Assembly (NCBI GenBank): GCA_019120525.1
Contig: DWUW01000257.1
Location: 1 to 21,578, forward strand
Origin: Candidatus Eisenbergiella stercorigallinarum
GTDB lineage: Bacteria > Bacillota > Clostridia > Lachnospirales > Lachnospiraceae
Length of the DNA stretch: 21,578 nt
Direction: 5' to 3'
The notes beneath the pieces were generated by a model. The model was not told the origin of the DNA and did no database searches. It saw only the letters and a program-made list of their open reading frames with translations. The position numbers and the translations under genes were made by a program. Positions 1-7,331 of the stretch are shown here, piece by piece (position 1 is the stretch's first letter; each line of letters starts with the position of its first letter).

Positions 1-413
1 TTTCCTTCGGCCTTCTGCCCCCGGCGGGCGCGGCGGAGCTTCTGCTGGCGCTTTGTGGGGCTGCGGCCGGATATCTGATGATATGGCTGATGTACGCGAT
101 CGTGGGCGTGTCCTCCTGCTGGCTGATGGGGCTGGGGGATCTGGGCGTGGCGCTCACCGTCCTGATCGCTATCCTTTCCGGAAGCCTGCTTCCTCTGGAG
201 TTTTTCCCGCAGCCGGTGCAGAGCGTCCTTTCCTGGCTTCCCTTCCGCTATGCGTTCCAGACGCCCCTCTCCCTGTATCTTGGGAAAATGACGGTTCCGG
301 AGGGGATCCGGCAGCTTGCCGCCCAGGCGGTATGGATCGTTCTTTTGTATCTGGCAGCAAGGCTGCTCTGGGACGGCGGACAGAAAAGGCTTTCAGAGGA
401 AAGCGGATCCTGA
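1..413 (+). CDS. ABC-2 type transporter permease, C-terminal part (cut by window edge)
   Basis: The frame is open from base 3 to the TGA at 411-413, giving the last 136 residues of a membrane protein whose start lies to the left. Several hydrophobic segments are visible (around MIWLMYAIVGVSSCWL, the segment near LTVLIAILSGSLLPLEFFP, and AVWIVLLYLAARLLW close to the end). The pattern 'SGSLLPLEFFP...LPFRYAFQTPLSLYLG' is typical of the last part of ABC-2 permeases of the COG4587 type, which work with a COG3694-type permease and a COG4586-type ATPase; both follow directly. It would form part of the membrane channel of an exporter. The substrate cannot be told from sequence. The next gene starts 24 bases after the stop, so this is one operon. 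Confidence 0.8.
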   Translation, partial: SFGLLPPAGAAELLLALCGAAAGYLMIWLMYAIVGVSSCWLMGLGDLGVALTVLIAILSGSLLPLEFFPQPVQSVLSWLPFRYAFQTPLSLYLGKMTVPEGIRQLAAQAVWIVLLYLAARLLWDGGQKRLSEESGS

Positions 414-436
414 GCTGCCGCAGGGAGGAAAAGGGC

Positions 437-1252
437 TTGAAAGAGAAATTGCGTTATTATCTTGGCGTTTACGGCTACAAATACAGGCTGGAGATCCGGG
501 CCGAGCTGGCGGGCCTTTCCAGGACCTTCTGCTGGCTTCTCATGATTCCGCTCAGTTATCTGTCCGGTTTTTACGTGCTTCAGGTGATCGTGAAGGAGAG
601 CGGGGGACTGCACGGCTGGGGAAGCGGGGAGACGGCGTTTCTGTTCGGGCTGTCCATGTTCAGCCATGGCCTGCAGGATCTGTTTTTCATCCGGACCAGA
701 GTTTTGGAGGAGCTGATACAGGAGGGAGAATTTGACCGCATGCTGCTGACCCCGCTCGGGATCTTTACACAGTTCTGCTTTGGAAGGCTGAACCTCTGCG
801 GGCTCTACGATCTCGTCCCCGGGATCCTTGTTTTCGGCTGGGGCTGTATGAAGACCGGATTTTCCTGGAATGCGGGAAACATCCTGGCGGTGGCGGCTGT
901 CATTGCCGGAGGAACGATGATCTCCCTTTCGCTTTACACGGTCACGGGCTGCCTGGCGTTCCGGTTTGCGGAAAGCGCGGCCCTGGAGGATCTGAATATC
1001 CGGCTGATTGGAAAAATGACGTCTTATCCGCTGACCATATATCCGAAAGCGCTGCAGATGCTCTTTACCTTCCTGATCCCGCTGGGCTTTATCAGCTTTT
1101 ATCCGGCCTGCGGTTTTCTGGGAAAGGAGAGCACGATGGACCGGATGCTTCCGATCCCGCTGGAGACGCCGGCGCTCAGCCTTCTGGCGGGGCTTGCGGG
1201 ACTTGCGGCTGCAAGGGCGCTGCTGCTGTTTTGCATCAGGCGCAGGCTTTAG
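437..1252 (+). CDS. ABC-2 type transporter permease (COG3694-like)
   Basis: A 271-residue membrane protein starting KEKLRYYLGVYGYKYRLE after a TTG start codon. I chose this TTG because GGGAGGA lies 7 bases upstream, because the protein then has the usual family length, and because the frame upstream of it runs through the preceding permease gene. About six hydrophobic segments are seen. The motif region 'LEELIQEGEFDRMLLTPLGIF' after the second membrane segment is characteristic of COG3694 permeases, where it probably contacts the ATPase. It should pair with the preceding permease and with the ATPase at 1304 to form one exporter. The substrate is unknown; related systems are often near peptide or antimicrobial-resistance loci, but that is context only. 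Confidence 0.85.
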   Translation: MKEKLRYYLGVYGYKYRLEIRAELAGLSRTFCWLLMIPLSYLSGFYVLQVIVKESGGLHGWGSGETAFLFGLSMFSHGLQDLFFIRTRVLEELIQEGEFDRMLLTPLGIFTQFCFGRLNLCGLYDLVPGILVFGWGCMKTGFSWNAGNILAVAAVIAGGTMISLSLYTVTGCLAFRFAESAALEDLNIRLIGKMTSYPLTIYPKALQMLFTFLIPLGFISFYPACGFLGKESTMDRMLPIPLETPALSLLAGLAGLAAARALLLFCIRRRL

Positions 1253-1303
1253 AACGTTTATGAAAAGGTATTTGGAAAAGGCCGCTATGGCCGGGAGGCC
1301 CGG

Positions 1304-2278
1304 ATGGAACAGATCGTGGTGGAGCATGTGACAAAGGAATATCGGATCCCCTATAAAGCCGGAGGGTTCGCGGGAAATCTGCGGAACCGGATCGCCGGAA
1401 GAATGACCACTGTGCACGCGGTTTCAGATCTCAGTTTTTCCATAGAAAAAGGGGAAATGGCAGGGTATATCGGACCGAACGGGGCGGGAAAGAGCACGAC
1501 CATACGCCTGATGTGCGGAATGACCGCGCCCACGTCCGGAACGATCACGGTAAACGGGCTGGATCCGCAGAGGGACCGCAGAAGGGTGGTGTCCAGGCTG
1601 GGCGTCGCATTCGGCCAGCTTTCCCGGCTGGAGAGGGACCTGAAGCTGGGGGAATCCTTTGAACTGCTCCGCAGGATCTACCGGGTAGCGCTGCCGGAAT
1701 ATCGGAAAAATCTGGAGGAGCTGGTGGAGCGGCTGGAGCTGACCGGCCTTCTGGATATCCCGGCCGGCCTGCTGTCCGCGGGACAGAGAATGCGGGGAGA
1801 GATCGCGGCGGCCCTGCTGCATACGCCGGATATCCTGTTTCTGGACGAACCCACCGTGGGGCTGGATGTGGACGCCAAAAAAGCGGTCCGCAGCCTGATC
1901 ACGGACTGGAACCGGGAAAAACAGATCACGGTGGTCCTGACCAGCCACGATCTGGAGGATGTGTCCAGACTCTGCAGGCGGCTGATCGTGATCCGGGACG
2001 GGAAGATCGTGAGGGACGGGCCGCGGGAGGAGATTGTGAAGGATATGGCGCCATGGAGGCTTCTGAAGCTGGAGGTCTCCGGCTTTGACGGAAGGCTGCG
2101 CGCGAAGACGGCAGAGCTGGTCTCCTGGGAAAACAACCGGCTGGTCTGCCGGTTCGACCACCATAAATATTCCGCTTCCGAGGTGATCCGGGAATTGTCC
2201 GCCGGCCTGAACATTCTGGATCTGAGCGTGGAGGAGGCGGATATCGAGGAGGCGGTGGAGCGGATCTATCATCTGTAA
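1304..2278 (+). CDS. ABC transporter ATP-binding protein (COG4586-like)
   Basis: This 324-residue protein has all parts of an ABC ATPase: Walker A GPNGAGKST at residues 57-65, a signature LSAGQ near 157-161 (the family usually has a non-standard LS-GQ rather than LSGGQ), Walker B and D-loop ILFLDEPTVGLD near 177-188, and a switch histidine in LTSHD. The insert before Walker A (residues 16-36, near RNRIAGRMTT) and the C-terminal extension after residue 240 are typical of the COG4586 group that partners two ABC-2 permeases. GGGAGG lies 5 bases before the ATG. It energises the exporter formed with the two upstream permeases and probably sits on the inner face of the membrane. The next exporter gene starts 32 bases downstream, so all are likely cotranscribed. 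Confidence 0.9.
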   Translation: MEQIVVEHVTKEYRIPYKAGGFAGNLRNRIAGRMTTVHAVSDLSFSIEKGEMAGYIGPNGAGKSTTIRLMCGMTAPTSGTITVNGLDPQRDRRRVVSRLGVAFGQLSRLERDLKLGESFELLRRIYRVALPEYRKNLEELVERLELTGLLDIPAGLLSAGQRMRGEIAAALLHTPDILFLDEPTVGLDVDAKKAVRSLITDWNREKQITVVLTSHDLEDVSRLCRRLIVIRDGKIVRDGPREEIVKDMAPWRLLKLEVSGFDGRLRAKTAELVSWENNRLVCRFDHHKYSASEVIRELSAGLNILDLSVEEADIEEAVERIYHL

Positions 2279-2310
2279 GAGGAAGGGGACGCTTCGGCAT
2301 GGAGGTAAAA

Positions 2311-4125
2311 ATGAAAAAGTATTCATTGGGAAATCATATCGGGTATCTGTTAAAGGGAATCTGGGAGAGCGACAAAAAATTGATGGCTCTTCTTATCATA
2401 GAGACGGTCTGCAGCGTGATCACGCCGTATATCGCCATGTATCTTCCCAAGATCGGCGTGGATCTGGCGACAGACGGGGCGTCCGTCCGGAGGGCGGCGG
2501 CGCTTCTTCTGGCGATCACCTGTATCCTGATCCTGTCCCAGGGGCTTGGCAGCATGGCGTCCAGGGGAAAGACGCGGCTTCTGGACCGGGTGAGAAGCTT
2601 TTACCGGATCCGGCTGTTCTGCAAGACCCTGGACTGCGACTATGAGCATGTGGAGAGCACGGAGTGGCAGGATAAATATGAGCAGGCGAAGGAAATGAGC
2701 GTGGACTGGGGGCCGTGGTCCGCCACCACGCTGATGAGCGAAGGGATCGTGAAGCTGGGCAGCGCCGTGGTCAGCTTCCTTCTCTACGGGAGCATCCTCG
2801 TTTCCCTAAGCCCCTGGATGCTGGCGCTGATCCTCGTGCTGTCCGCGGTCAATTTCCTGGCGCTTCGCAGGGCGCAGAAATACGAAGTCAGCCGGATCCA
2901 GGAGCGCAGCGGCCTGCAGAACCGCAGGGGCTACATGGAGCAGGTCGCTTCCGACATGAAATACGGGAAGGACATCCGGCTCTATGAGCTTTCCGGGTGG
3001 ATCCGGCAGTGCTTTTCTCATTACAACGACGCGCACTTCCGCCTCCGGCAGGCGGTGCAGCAGCGGTTTTTCCATGCGGCATTTGTGGAAAGCCTGACGC
3101 TGTTTGTGCGGGACGGGATCGCCTATCTGTGGTTTCTGTACCAGGCGGCATCCGGCATGCTTTCCACCGGGGATTTTGTGCTGGCCTGCAGCGCGGTGGC
3201 TTCCTTTTCCACGCTGGTGACGCAGATGTCAACGAGCGTGGGCCAGCTCATGCAGGCGGTGCCGCCCCTGGACCGGATGCGTTCCTTCCTGGACGCCGCG
3301 GATGAGCCGGAGCCGGATCCCGCCGCCGTGCCTCCGAGGAAAGAGGAGCCGGTTGGCATCCGCTTTGAGGACGTGTGCTTTTCCTATGGGGGCAGAAACC
3401 GGGTACTGGACCATTTTTCCCTGTCCATCGAACCCGGAGAGAAAATCGCCCTGGTGGGGCTGAACGGTGCGGGAAAAACCACCATCATCAAGCTGCTGTG
3501 CGGTTTTTACAGGCCGGAATCCGGCAGGATTCTGTTAAACGGCCAGGACATCCGGAATTTTAAAAAGGAAGATCTGTATGGGCTGATCGCCCCGGTTTTC
3601 CAGGAGGCGACGATCCTTCCCTTTACCGTGGCCCAGAATGTGGCCATGTCGGATGAAAATGTGGACAGGGATCGGGTGGAAGAGAGCCTGAAGCGGGTGG
3701 GGCTGTGGGAAGCCGTCGGCCGTCTGCCCCTTGGCATGGACAATGGGATGACCAGCCTGGAAGAGGGCGGAAGCTCCTTTTCCGGCGGACAGAAGCAGAA
3801 GCTTCTCATGGCGCGGGCGCTGTACAAGGGAGCGCAGCTTCTTTTCTTCGATGAACCCACAGCGGCGCTGGACCCGATCGCGGAGAGCGAAACCTATGAA
3901 ATGTTCCATTCCCTTTCCGGGAACAAAACCGCGGTTTACATCTCCCACCGGCTGGCGAGCACCCTGTTCTGCAGCCGTGTGGTGTTCCTGGAAAACGGCC
4001 GGGTGAAAGCCTGCGGGTCCCACGAGGAGCTGATGAAAACCTGCGGGGAATATCGGGAAATGTATGACCTGCAGAGCCAGTATTATAAGAAGACGGACGG
4101 ACTGGACGCCGGCGCTTTTGCCTGA
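2311..4125 (+). CDS. ABC exporter half-transporter, permease fused to ATPase
   Basis: The 604-residue protein has a membrane domain (about residues 20-330) followed by an ABC ATPase domain. Visible motifs are Walker A GLNGAGKTT near 382-390, Q-loop VFQEATILP, signature FSGGQKQK near 490, Walker B LLFFDEP near 510-516, and the H-loop ISHR near 544; all catalytic residues are intact. An in-frame ATG 12 bases upstream (2299) contains part of the GGAGG ribosome-binding site, so I prefer 2311, which leaves 5 bases between GGAGG and ATG. A second, similar half-transporter follows 97 bases downstream, and the two probably form a heterodimer. The cargo is unknown; peptides or lipids are usual for this type. 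Confidence 0.9.
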   Translation: MKKYSLGNHIGYLLKGIWESDKKLMALLIIETVCSVITPYIAMYLPKIGVDLATDGASVRRAAALLLAITCILILSQGLGSMASRGKTRLLDRVRSFYRIRLFCKTLDCDYEHVESTEWQDKYEQAKEMSVDWGPWSATTLMSEGIVKLGSAVVSFLLYGSILVSLSPWMLALILVLSAVNFLALRRAQKYEVSRIQERSGLQNRRGYMEQVASDMKYGKDIRLYELSGWIRQCFSHYNDAHFRLRQAVQQRFFHAAFVESLTLFVRDGIAYLWFLYQAASGMLSTGDFVLACSAVASFSTLVTQMSTSVGQLMQAVPPLDRMRSFLDAADEPEPDPAAVPPRKEEPVGIRFEDVCFSYGGRNRVLDHFSLSIEPGEKIALVGLNGAGKTTIIKLLCGFYRPESGRILLNGQDIRNFKKEDLYGLIAPVFQEATILPFTVAQNVAMSDENVDRDRVEESLKRVGLWEAVGRLPLGMDNGMTSLEEGGSSFSGGQKQKLLMARALYKGAQLLFFDEPTAALDPIAESETYEMFHSLSGNKTAVYISHRLASTLFCSRVVFLENGRVKACGSHEELMKTCGEYREMYDLQSQYYKKTDGLDAGAFA

Positions 4126-4138
4126 TCGGTCCGGCGGG

Positions 4139-4165
4139 CGGCCTTCCTGCCTGCAGGAACGGCCG
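4139..4165 (+). other. Stem-loop between the two half-exporter genes
   Basis: In the 97-base gap, CGGCC (4139-4143) plus TTCCTG (4144-4149) can pair with CAGGAA (4154-4159) plus GGCCG (4161-4165), with one unpaired C at 4160. The stem is about 11 base pairs and GC-rich. No T run follows, so it is not a typical Rho-independent terminator. It could stabilise or process the mRNA between the two exporter genes and tune their ratio; that role is a guess. Confidence 0.45.
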
Positions 4166-4222
4166 TTTGCGGGAGAGTGGAGGTTCGTGCCGCCAACGAA
4201 AAGGCGGCGGAATGGAGATGGT

Positions 4223-6019
4223 ATGAAAAAGAAAAATATACTGAAAACCTGTCTGCGGGAAATCTGGAGCTGCGAGCCGCAGTCCCTTCAGATGGCCTTT
4301 TTCCTGGGGGTAATGGAGGCGCTGATCCCGCTTGTCTCCTCCCTGCTGTCCTCCCTGTTCGTGGACGGGCTGGAGCAGGGGCTTGCCTTCGGGATCCTGG
4401 CGGGCATGGCGGCGGCCGGAGTGGCCGTCCTGTTTGTCATGAACGCCGTCCGGGGAAAGATGGAGCGGAGCGGCCTGCCCCATTCCGAATACTGCAACGA
4501 CCTGGTGGAATGGAAATTTTATGAAAAGAGCATGGGAATGAACTACGCGCAGGCGGACAGCCCGGAAACGGCGGCGCTGCGCGCCCGGATCGACAACGAT
4601 TATGACTGGGGCTGCGGGGCTTATTTCATGGTTCCCCAGTTCCAGCGCTGCGTGAACGGCGTGGTGGGAGCGGTATGCGCGGCGCTGCTTCTGGTTCCCG
4701 TATTCCTTCAGGGCGGGCTGTGGCGGCACTGGAGCAGCTTCCTTTTCCTGCTCCTGGTGCTGGCTGCGACCTTCTGCTCCATCCGTTCGGAAAAGAAAAC
4801 CTATGACGAAAAAGAAGCGCTCCGGCAGGAATATGACACAAAGACCAGCAGGAGCAACTATCTGATGCGGGGCGGCATCACCTACCGGGAGGGAAAGGAC
4901 ATCCGGATCTACCGGGCGCAGCCCATGATCAAGCACGCGCTCCGGGAGGAGGAGCGGGACCGGATGGTAGATGGGGAGAGCCGCCTGGAGAGAAAAGCCG
5001 GGTTTCTGGACGGAAGCCTTTCCGGCCTCCTGATGGGAGGGTCCTATCTGTTCATCGTGCTGCGGGCCCTTTCCGGCGCCCTTTCGGCGGGCTCCATCGT
5101 CCTTTTCGCCGCCGCCATTTACCGGTTTTCGGAAAGCCTGAAAACCCTTTCCAAAAGCGCGAATGAGATCCGCATGAACGCCAGACGGATGGAGAGCACC
5201 TTCGAATATCTGGCCCTGCCGGACCGCATGGAGAGCGGCGGCGTGTCCATGTGTCCGGAGGATGGAAACGGGGCGGTGGAGTTTCAGGACGTGTCCTACA
5301 CCTATCCGGGCGCGGCGGTTCCGGCTCTTTCCCACGTTTCCTTCCGCCTGGAGCCGGGAAAAAAGATCGCCGTGGTGGGGATGAACGGAAACGGAAAGAC
5401 CACCATGGTGAAGCTGCTCTGCCGCCTGTACGATCCGGACGGCGGACGGGTGCTGCTGAACGGCCGCGACGTGCGGGAATACGATTATGAGGAATATCTG
5501 CGCCGGTTTTCCGTGGTATTTCAGGATTTCCAGCTTCTTGCGCTGCCGCTGGGAGAAAACGTGGCGGGCGGGAAGGACTATGACGCCGCCCGGGTGCGCG
5601 GCTGCCTGGAAAAGGCGGGCTTTGGAAAACGCCTGCAGCAGATGCGGGACGGCCTGTCCACCTTCCTCTACCGGAATATGGATCAGGACGGCGTGGAGAT
5701 CTCCGGCGGCGAAGCCCAGAAGATCGCCCTGGCCCGCGCCCTCTACAAGGATGCGCCCATCGTGGTCCTTGACGAGCCCACCGCGGCCCTGGACCCGGTT
5801 TCCGAGCACGAGGTTTACAGCGGCTTCCGGAATCTGGTGGGCGGCCGGACTGCCATCTTCATTTCCCACCGCCTCTCCTCCTGCCGCTTCTGCGACGAAA
5901 TCCTGGTCTTCCATCAGGGGGAGCTGGTCCAGCGCGGGAGCCATGAGGAACTGGTGGAGGCGGACGGCCTTTACGCCTCCATGTGGCGGGCGCAGGCGCA
6001 GTATTATGGGAAGTTTTGA
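4223..6019 (+). CDS. ABC exporter half-transporter, permease fused to ATPase (second subunit)
   Basis: The 598-residue protein has a membrane domain (about residues 20-330; hydrophobic segments near LIPLVSSLLSSLFV, AFGILAGMAAAGVAVLFVM, VVGAVCAALLLVPVFL and FLFLLLVLAATFC) and an ABC ATPase domain with Walker A GMNGNGKTT near 386-394, Q-loop VFQDFQLL, signature ISGGEAQK near 493, Walker B IVVLDEP near 513 and H-loop ISHR. The open frame extends upstream to 4064, but the ATG at 4223 follows GGAGA and gives the normal length. It likely pairs with the preceding half-transporter. Both ATP sites of such a pair look catalytically complete, unlike exporters with one dead site. It is the last gene of the plus-strand ABC operon. 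Confidence 0.9.
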   Translation: MKKKNILKTCLREIWSCEPQSLQMAFFLGVMEALIPLVSSLLSSLFVDGLEQGLAFGILAGMAAAGVAVLFVMNAVRGKMERSGLPHSEYCNDLVEWKFYEKSMGMNYAQADSPETAALRARIDNDYDWGCGAYFMVPQFQRCVNGVVGAVCAALLLVPVFLQGGLWRHWSSFLFLLLVLAATFCSIRSEKKTYDEKEALRQEYDTKTSRSNYLMRGGITYREGKDIRIYRAQPMIKHALREEERDRMVDGESRLERKAGFLDGSLSGLLMGGSYLFIVLRALSGALSAGSIVLFAAAIYRFSESLKTLSKSANEIRMNARRMESTFEYLALPDRMESGGVSMCPEDGNGAVEFQDVSYTYPGAAVPALSHVSFRLEPGKKIAVVGMNGNGKTTMVKLLCRLYDPDGGRVLLNGRDVREYDYEEYLRRFSVVFQDFQLLALPLGENVAGGKDYDAARVRGCLEKAGFGKRLQQMRDGLSTFLYRNMDQDGVEISGGEAQKIALARALYKDAPIVVLDEPTAALDPVSEHEVYSGFRNLVGGRTAIFISHRLSSCRFCDEILVFHQGELVQRGSHEELVEADGLYASMWRAQAQYYGKF

Positions 6020-6043
6020 ATTTGAAATTCAAAATAAAAAAGT

Positions 6044-6072
6044 TTGAAAAAACGAACAAAATGTGATATACT
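6044..6072 (+). promoter_or_regulatory. Toxin promoter
   Basis: TTGAAA (6044-6049), a 17-base spacer and TATACT (6067-6072), with TG at 6064-6065 giving an extended -10. Expected transcription start is near 6079, leaving about 90 bases of untranslated leader before the toxin start at 6170. The spacer and upstream bases are very AT-rich, in contrast to the neighbouring genes. Confidence 0.75.
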
Positions 6073-6114
6073 CTTTTCACGGAAAGTCAGAGTACATAGG
6101 ATAGGCGGCCTGCC

Positions 6115-6152
6115 CTTCGCGCAAACGGAGGGAACAGCCCTCCGGACCGAAG
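6115..6152 (+). promoter_or_regulatory. Structured leader of the toxin mRNA
   Basis: CGGAGGG (6126-6132) pairs perfectly with CCCTCCG (6138-6144) around a 5-base loop. Outside it CTTCG (6115-6119) pairs with CGAAG (6148-6152), which ends two bases before the AAGGAGG ribosome-binding site (6154-6160). Type I toxin mRNAs commonly hold the ribosome-binding site in structure; here the stem sits next to it rather than over it. The role is inferred. Confidence 0.5.
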
Positions 6153-6169
6153 AAAGGAGGGTGATGCCA

Positions 6170-6259
6170 ATGGTTACATATGAGAATTTATTCTTATTTT
6201 GTACGCTTATTGTCTCTCTTGTGGGATTGTGTCATACAATTTTCAAGGGAAAGAAATAG
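6170..6259 (+). CDS. Small hydrophobic holin-like toxin of a type I toxin-antitoxin system
   Basis: This 29-residue peptide starts MVTYENLFLF, has one membrane-spanning stretch (about residues 7-25) and ends in the basic tail FKGKK. That matches the Hol_Tox-type (putative holin-like toxin, TxpA-like) families of Firmicutes, which damage the membrane when overproduced. A strong AAGGAGG lies 9 bases before this ATG; an in-frame ATG at 6164 is only 3 bases from it and is less likely. The gene has its own promoter (6044-6072), and a convergent promoter (6367-6395) would make an antisense RNA over its 3' end. Family assignment is from memory of similar peptides and the context; toxicity itself is not shown. 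Confidence 0.8.
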   Translation: MVTYENLFLFCTLIVSLVGLCHTIFKGKK

Positions 6260-6360
6260 CCGCCAACTACCGCAAATAGTTGACGGCTGTTACAATAAGT
6301 AACCTGCTGATTATTTTTGCCGGGTAGGCCATATGTCTCTGGCTTTCCCTTTTTCTTTCT
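6250..6360 (-). ncRNA. Predicted antisense antitoxin RNA
   Basis: The extended -10 promoter on the minus strand (6367-6395) predicts a transcript starting near 6360 and ending at the hairpin 6258-6288, about 110 bases. It would be complementary to the end of the toxin reading frame and the 3' untranslated part of its mRNA. This is the arrangement of the Bacillus subtilis txpA/RatA pair, in which RatA overlaps the toxin mRNA 3' end. The ends are estimated from promoter and terminator positions; no reading frame is implied. Confidence 0.65.
6258..6288. terminator. Bidirectional hairpin at the toxin stop codon
   Basis: AGCCGCCAACTA (6258-6269) pairs with TAGTTGACGGCT (6277-6288), 12 positions with a single C-A mismatch and a 7-base loop. 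Read on the minus strand it is followed by ATTTCTTT, so it could end the antisense RNA. On the plus strand it is followed by a second small hairpin (GTTAC 6289-6293 with GTAAC 6299-6303) and a T-rich stretch near 6310-6317, so the toxin mRNA may end there or at the T/C-rich stretch near 6343-6360. Confidence 0.65.
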
Positions 6361-6366
6361 ATTGTC

Positions 6367-6395
6367 AATATACCATATTCGCGGAAGGAGTTCAA
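6367..6395 (-). promoter_or_regulatory. Antitoxin RNA promoter
   Basis: Read on the minus strand: TTGAAC (6395-6390), a 17-base spacer and TATATT (6372-6367), with TG one base before the -10 hexamer (extended -10). It points towards the toxin gene and no reading frame with a ribosome-binding site follows, which supports an RNA product. Confidence 0.7.
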
Positions 6396-6430
6396 GAAAA
6401 AAATCCGGGCGTGCTCCGGACGCGCCGCGC

Positions 6431-6459
6431 TTGCGTTTTGTTTCCCATTCTTTTATGAT
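6431..6459 (+). promoter_or_regulatory. Promoter of the hydrolase-DUF3237 pair
   Basis: TTGCGT (6431-6436), 17-base spacer, TATGAT (6454-6459). The transcript would start near 6466. Its roughly 90-base leader holds a perfect 12-base palindrome, CCGTCCGGACGG (6494-6505), which could be an operator or an RNA stem. Confidence 0.5.
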
Positions 6460-6554
6460 TAAGAAAGATATGATACAGGGAAGACGGAGAGAGCCGTCCG
6501 GACGGTCCTGGAACCGGAAGCGGCTTTCCCGGGGGTCCCGGAATGGAGGTTCTC

Positions 6555-7331
6555 ATGCACATGGAAGAAATCAGGATTTCCCATCACAACAGGACGGTGG
6601 ACGGCGTTTTTTTCAGGCCGGAAGGCATCCGGCAGTTCCCTGTCGTCCTGTTCAGCCACGGCTATAACGGCTGCAAAACGGATTTTGAGACGGCGGCGGA
6701 ATATTTTTCTCAGAACGGTATCGGGGCCGTCTGCTTTACCTTCTGCGGCGGGAGCACGCGCGATGTCAGCGGCTTTCCCACCACGGAAATGACGCTGTTT
6801 ACGGAAAAGGAGGACCTGTGCGCGGTCCTGGACGAGGTGATGTCCTGGGACTGCACGGACAGGCGGCATATTTATCTGTTCGGCGCAAGCCAGGGAGGCA
6901 TGGTTTCCGCCCTGACGGCGGAGGAGCGGGAGAAGGACATCGACGGCCTGATCCTGCTTTACCCTGCCCTGTGCATCGCGGATGACTGGAACCGCCGTTT
7001 TCCGGACCGGGAAGAGATCCCTGATACCCAGGATCTGTGGGGGATGCTGCTCGGCCGGCGCTTTTTTGAGTCCATCCGCGATTTTGACATCAGAAAACAG
7101 GTCGGCCGGTTCCGGAAAAGGGTCCTGATCCTGCACGGAGCCGACGATGCGGTCGTTCCGGTTTCTTATGGAGAGTGGGCGGCGTCCGCCTACCCGAATG
7201 CCAGGCTGGAAATTTTTCAGAAGGAAGGACACGGCTTTACCCCGGACGGGGACAGGCGGATGGAAGGGATGACGATGGCCTTTGTCCATGAATGTATGGA
7301 AACGGAAAGGAAGGGCGCGGTATGGAGCTGA
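6555..7331 (+). CDS. Alpha/beta hydrolase (serine esterase/acylhydrolase-like)
   Basis: The 258-residue protein has an alpha/beta-hydrolase fold pattern: the early strand and oxyanion region FPVVLFSHGYNG (about residues 27-38), the nucleophile elbow GASQGG near residue 115 (catalytic Ser), the acid in LHGADDAVVP near 195, and the catalytic His in KEGHGF near 222. There is no signal peptide, so it is probably cytoplasmic. The substrate is unknown; small esters or acyl conjugates are usual. GGAGG at 6545-6549 sits 5 bases before the ATG at 6555; the in-frame ATG at 6543 overlaps that site and was not chosen. It overlaps the next gene by 10 bases, which suggests coupled translation. Confidence 0.85.
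   Translation: MHMEEIRISHHNRTVDGVFFRPEGIRQFPVVLFSHGYNGCKTDFETAAEYFSQNGIGAVCFTFCGGSTRDVSGFPTTEMTLFTEKEDLCAVLDEVMSWDCTDRRHIYLFGASQGGMVSALTAEEREKDIDGLILLYPALCIADDWNRRFPDREEIPDTQDLWGMLLGRRFFESIRDFDIRKQVGRFRKRVLILHGADDAVVPVSYGEWAASAYPNARLEIFQKEGHGFTPDGDRRMEGMTMAFVHECMETERKGAVWS

Noticed and set aside
248..1417. Long minus-strand open frame opposite the permease genes
   Set aside because: The permease and ATPase frames on the plus strand have clear family motifs and ribosome-binding sites; the opposite frame is rich in Arg, Gln, His and Pro, typical of antisense frames in GC-rich DNA.
4064..4222. N-terminal extension of the second half-exporter
   Set aside because: It would overlap the end of the previous gene and adds non-membrane, Arg-rich residues; the ATG at 4223 has a ribosome-binding site and gives normal length.
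3806..5944. 712-codon minus-strand open frame opposite the half-exporter genes
   Set aside because: It is antisense to two intact ABC exporters and has the same His/Gln/Pro-rich noise composition, with no recognisable domain or ribosome-binding site.
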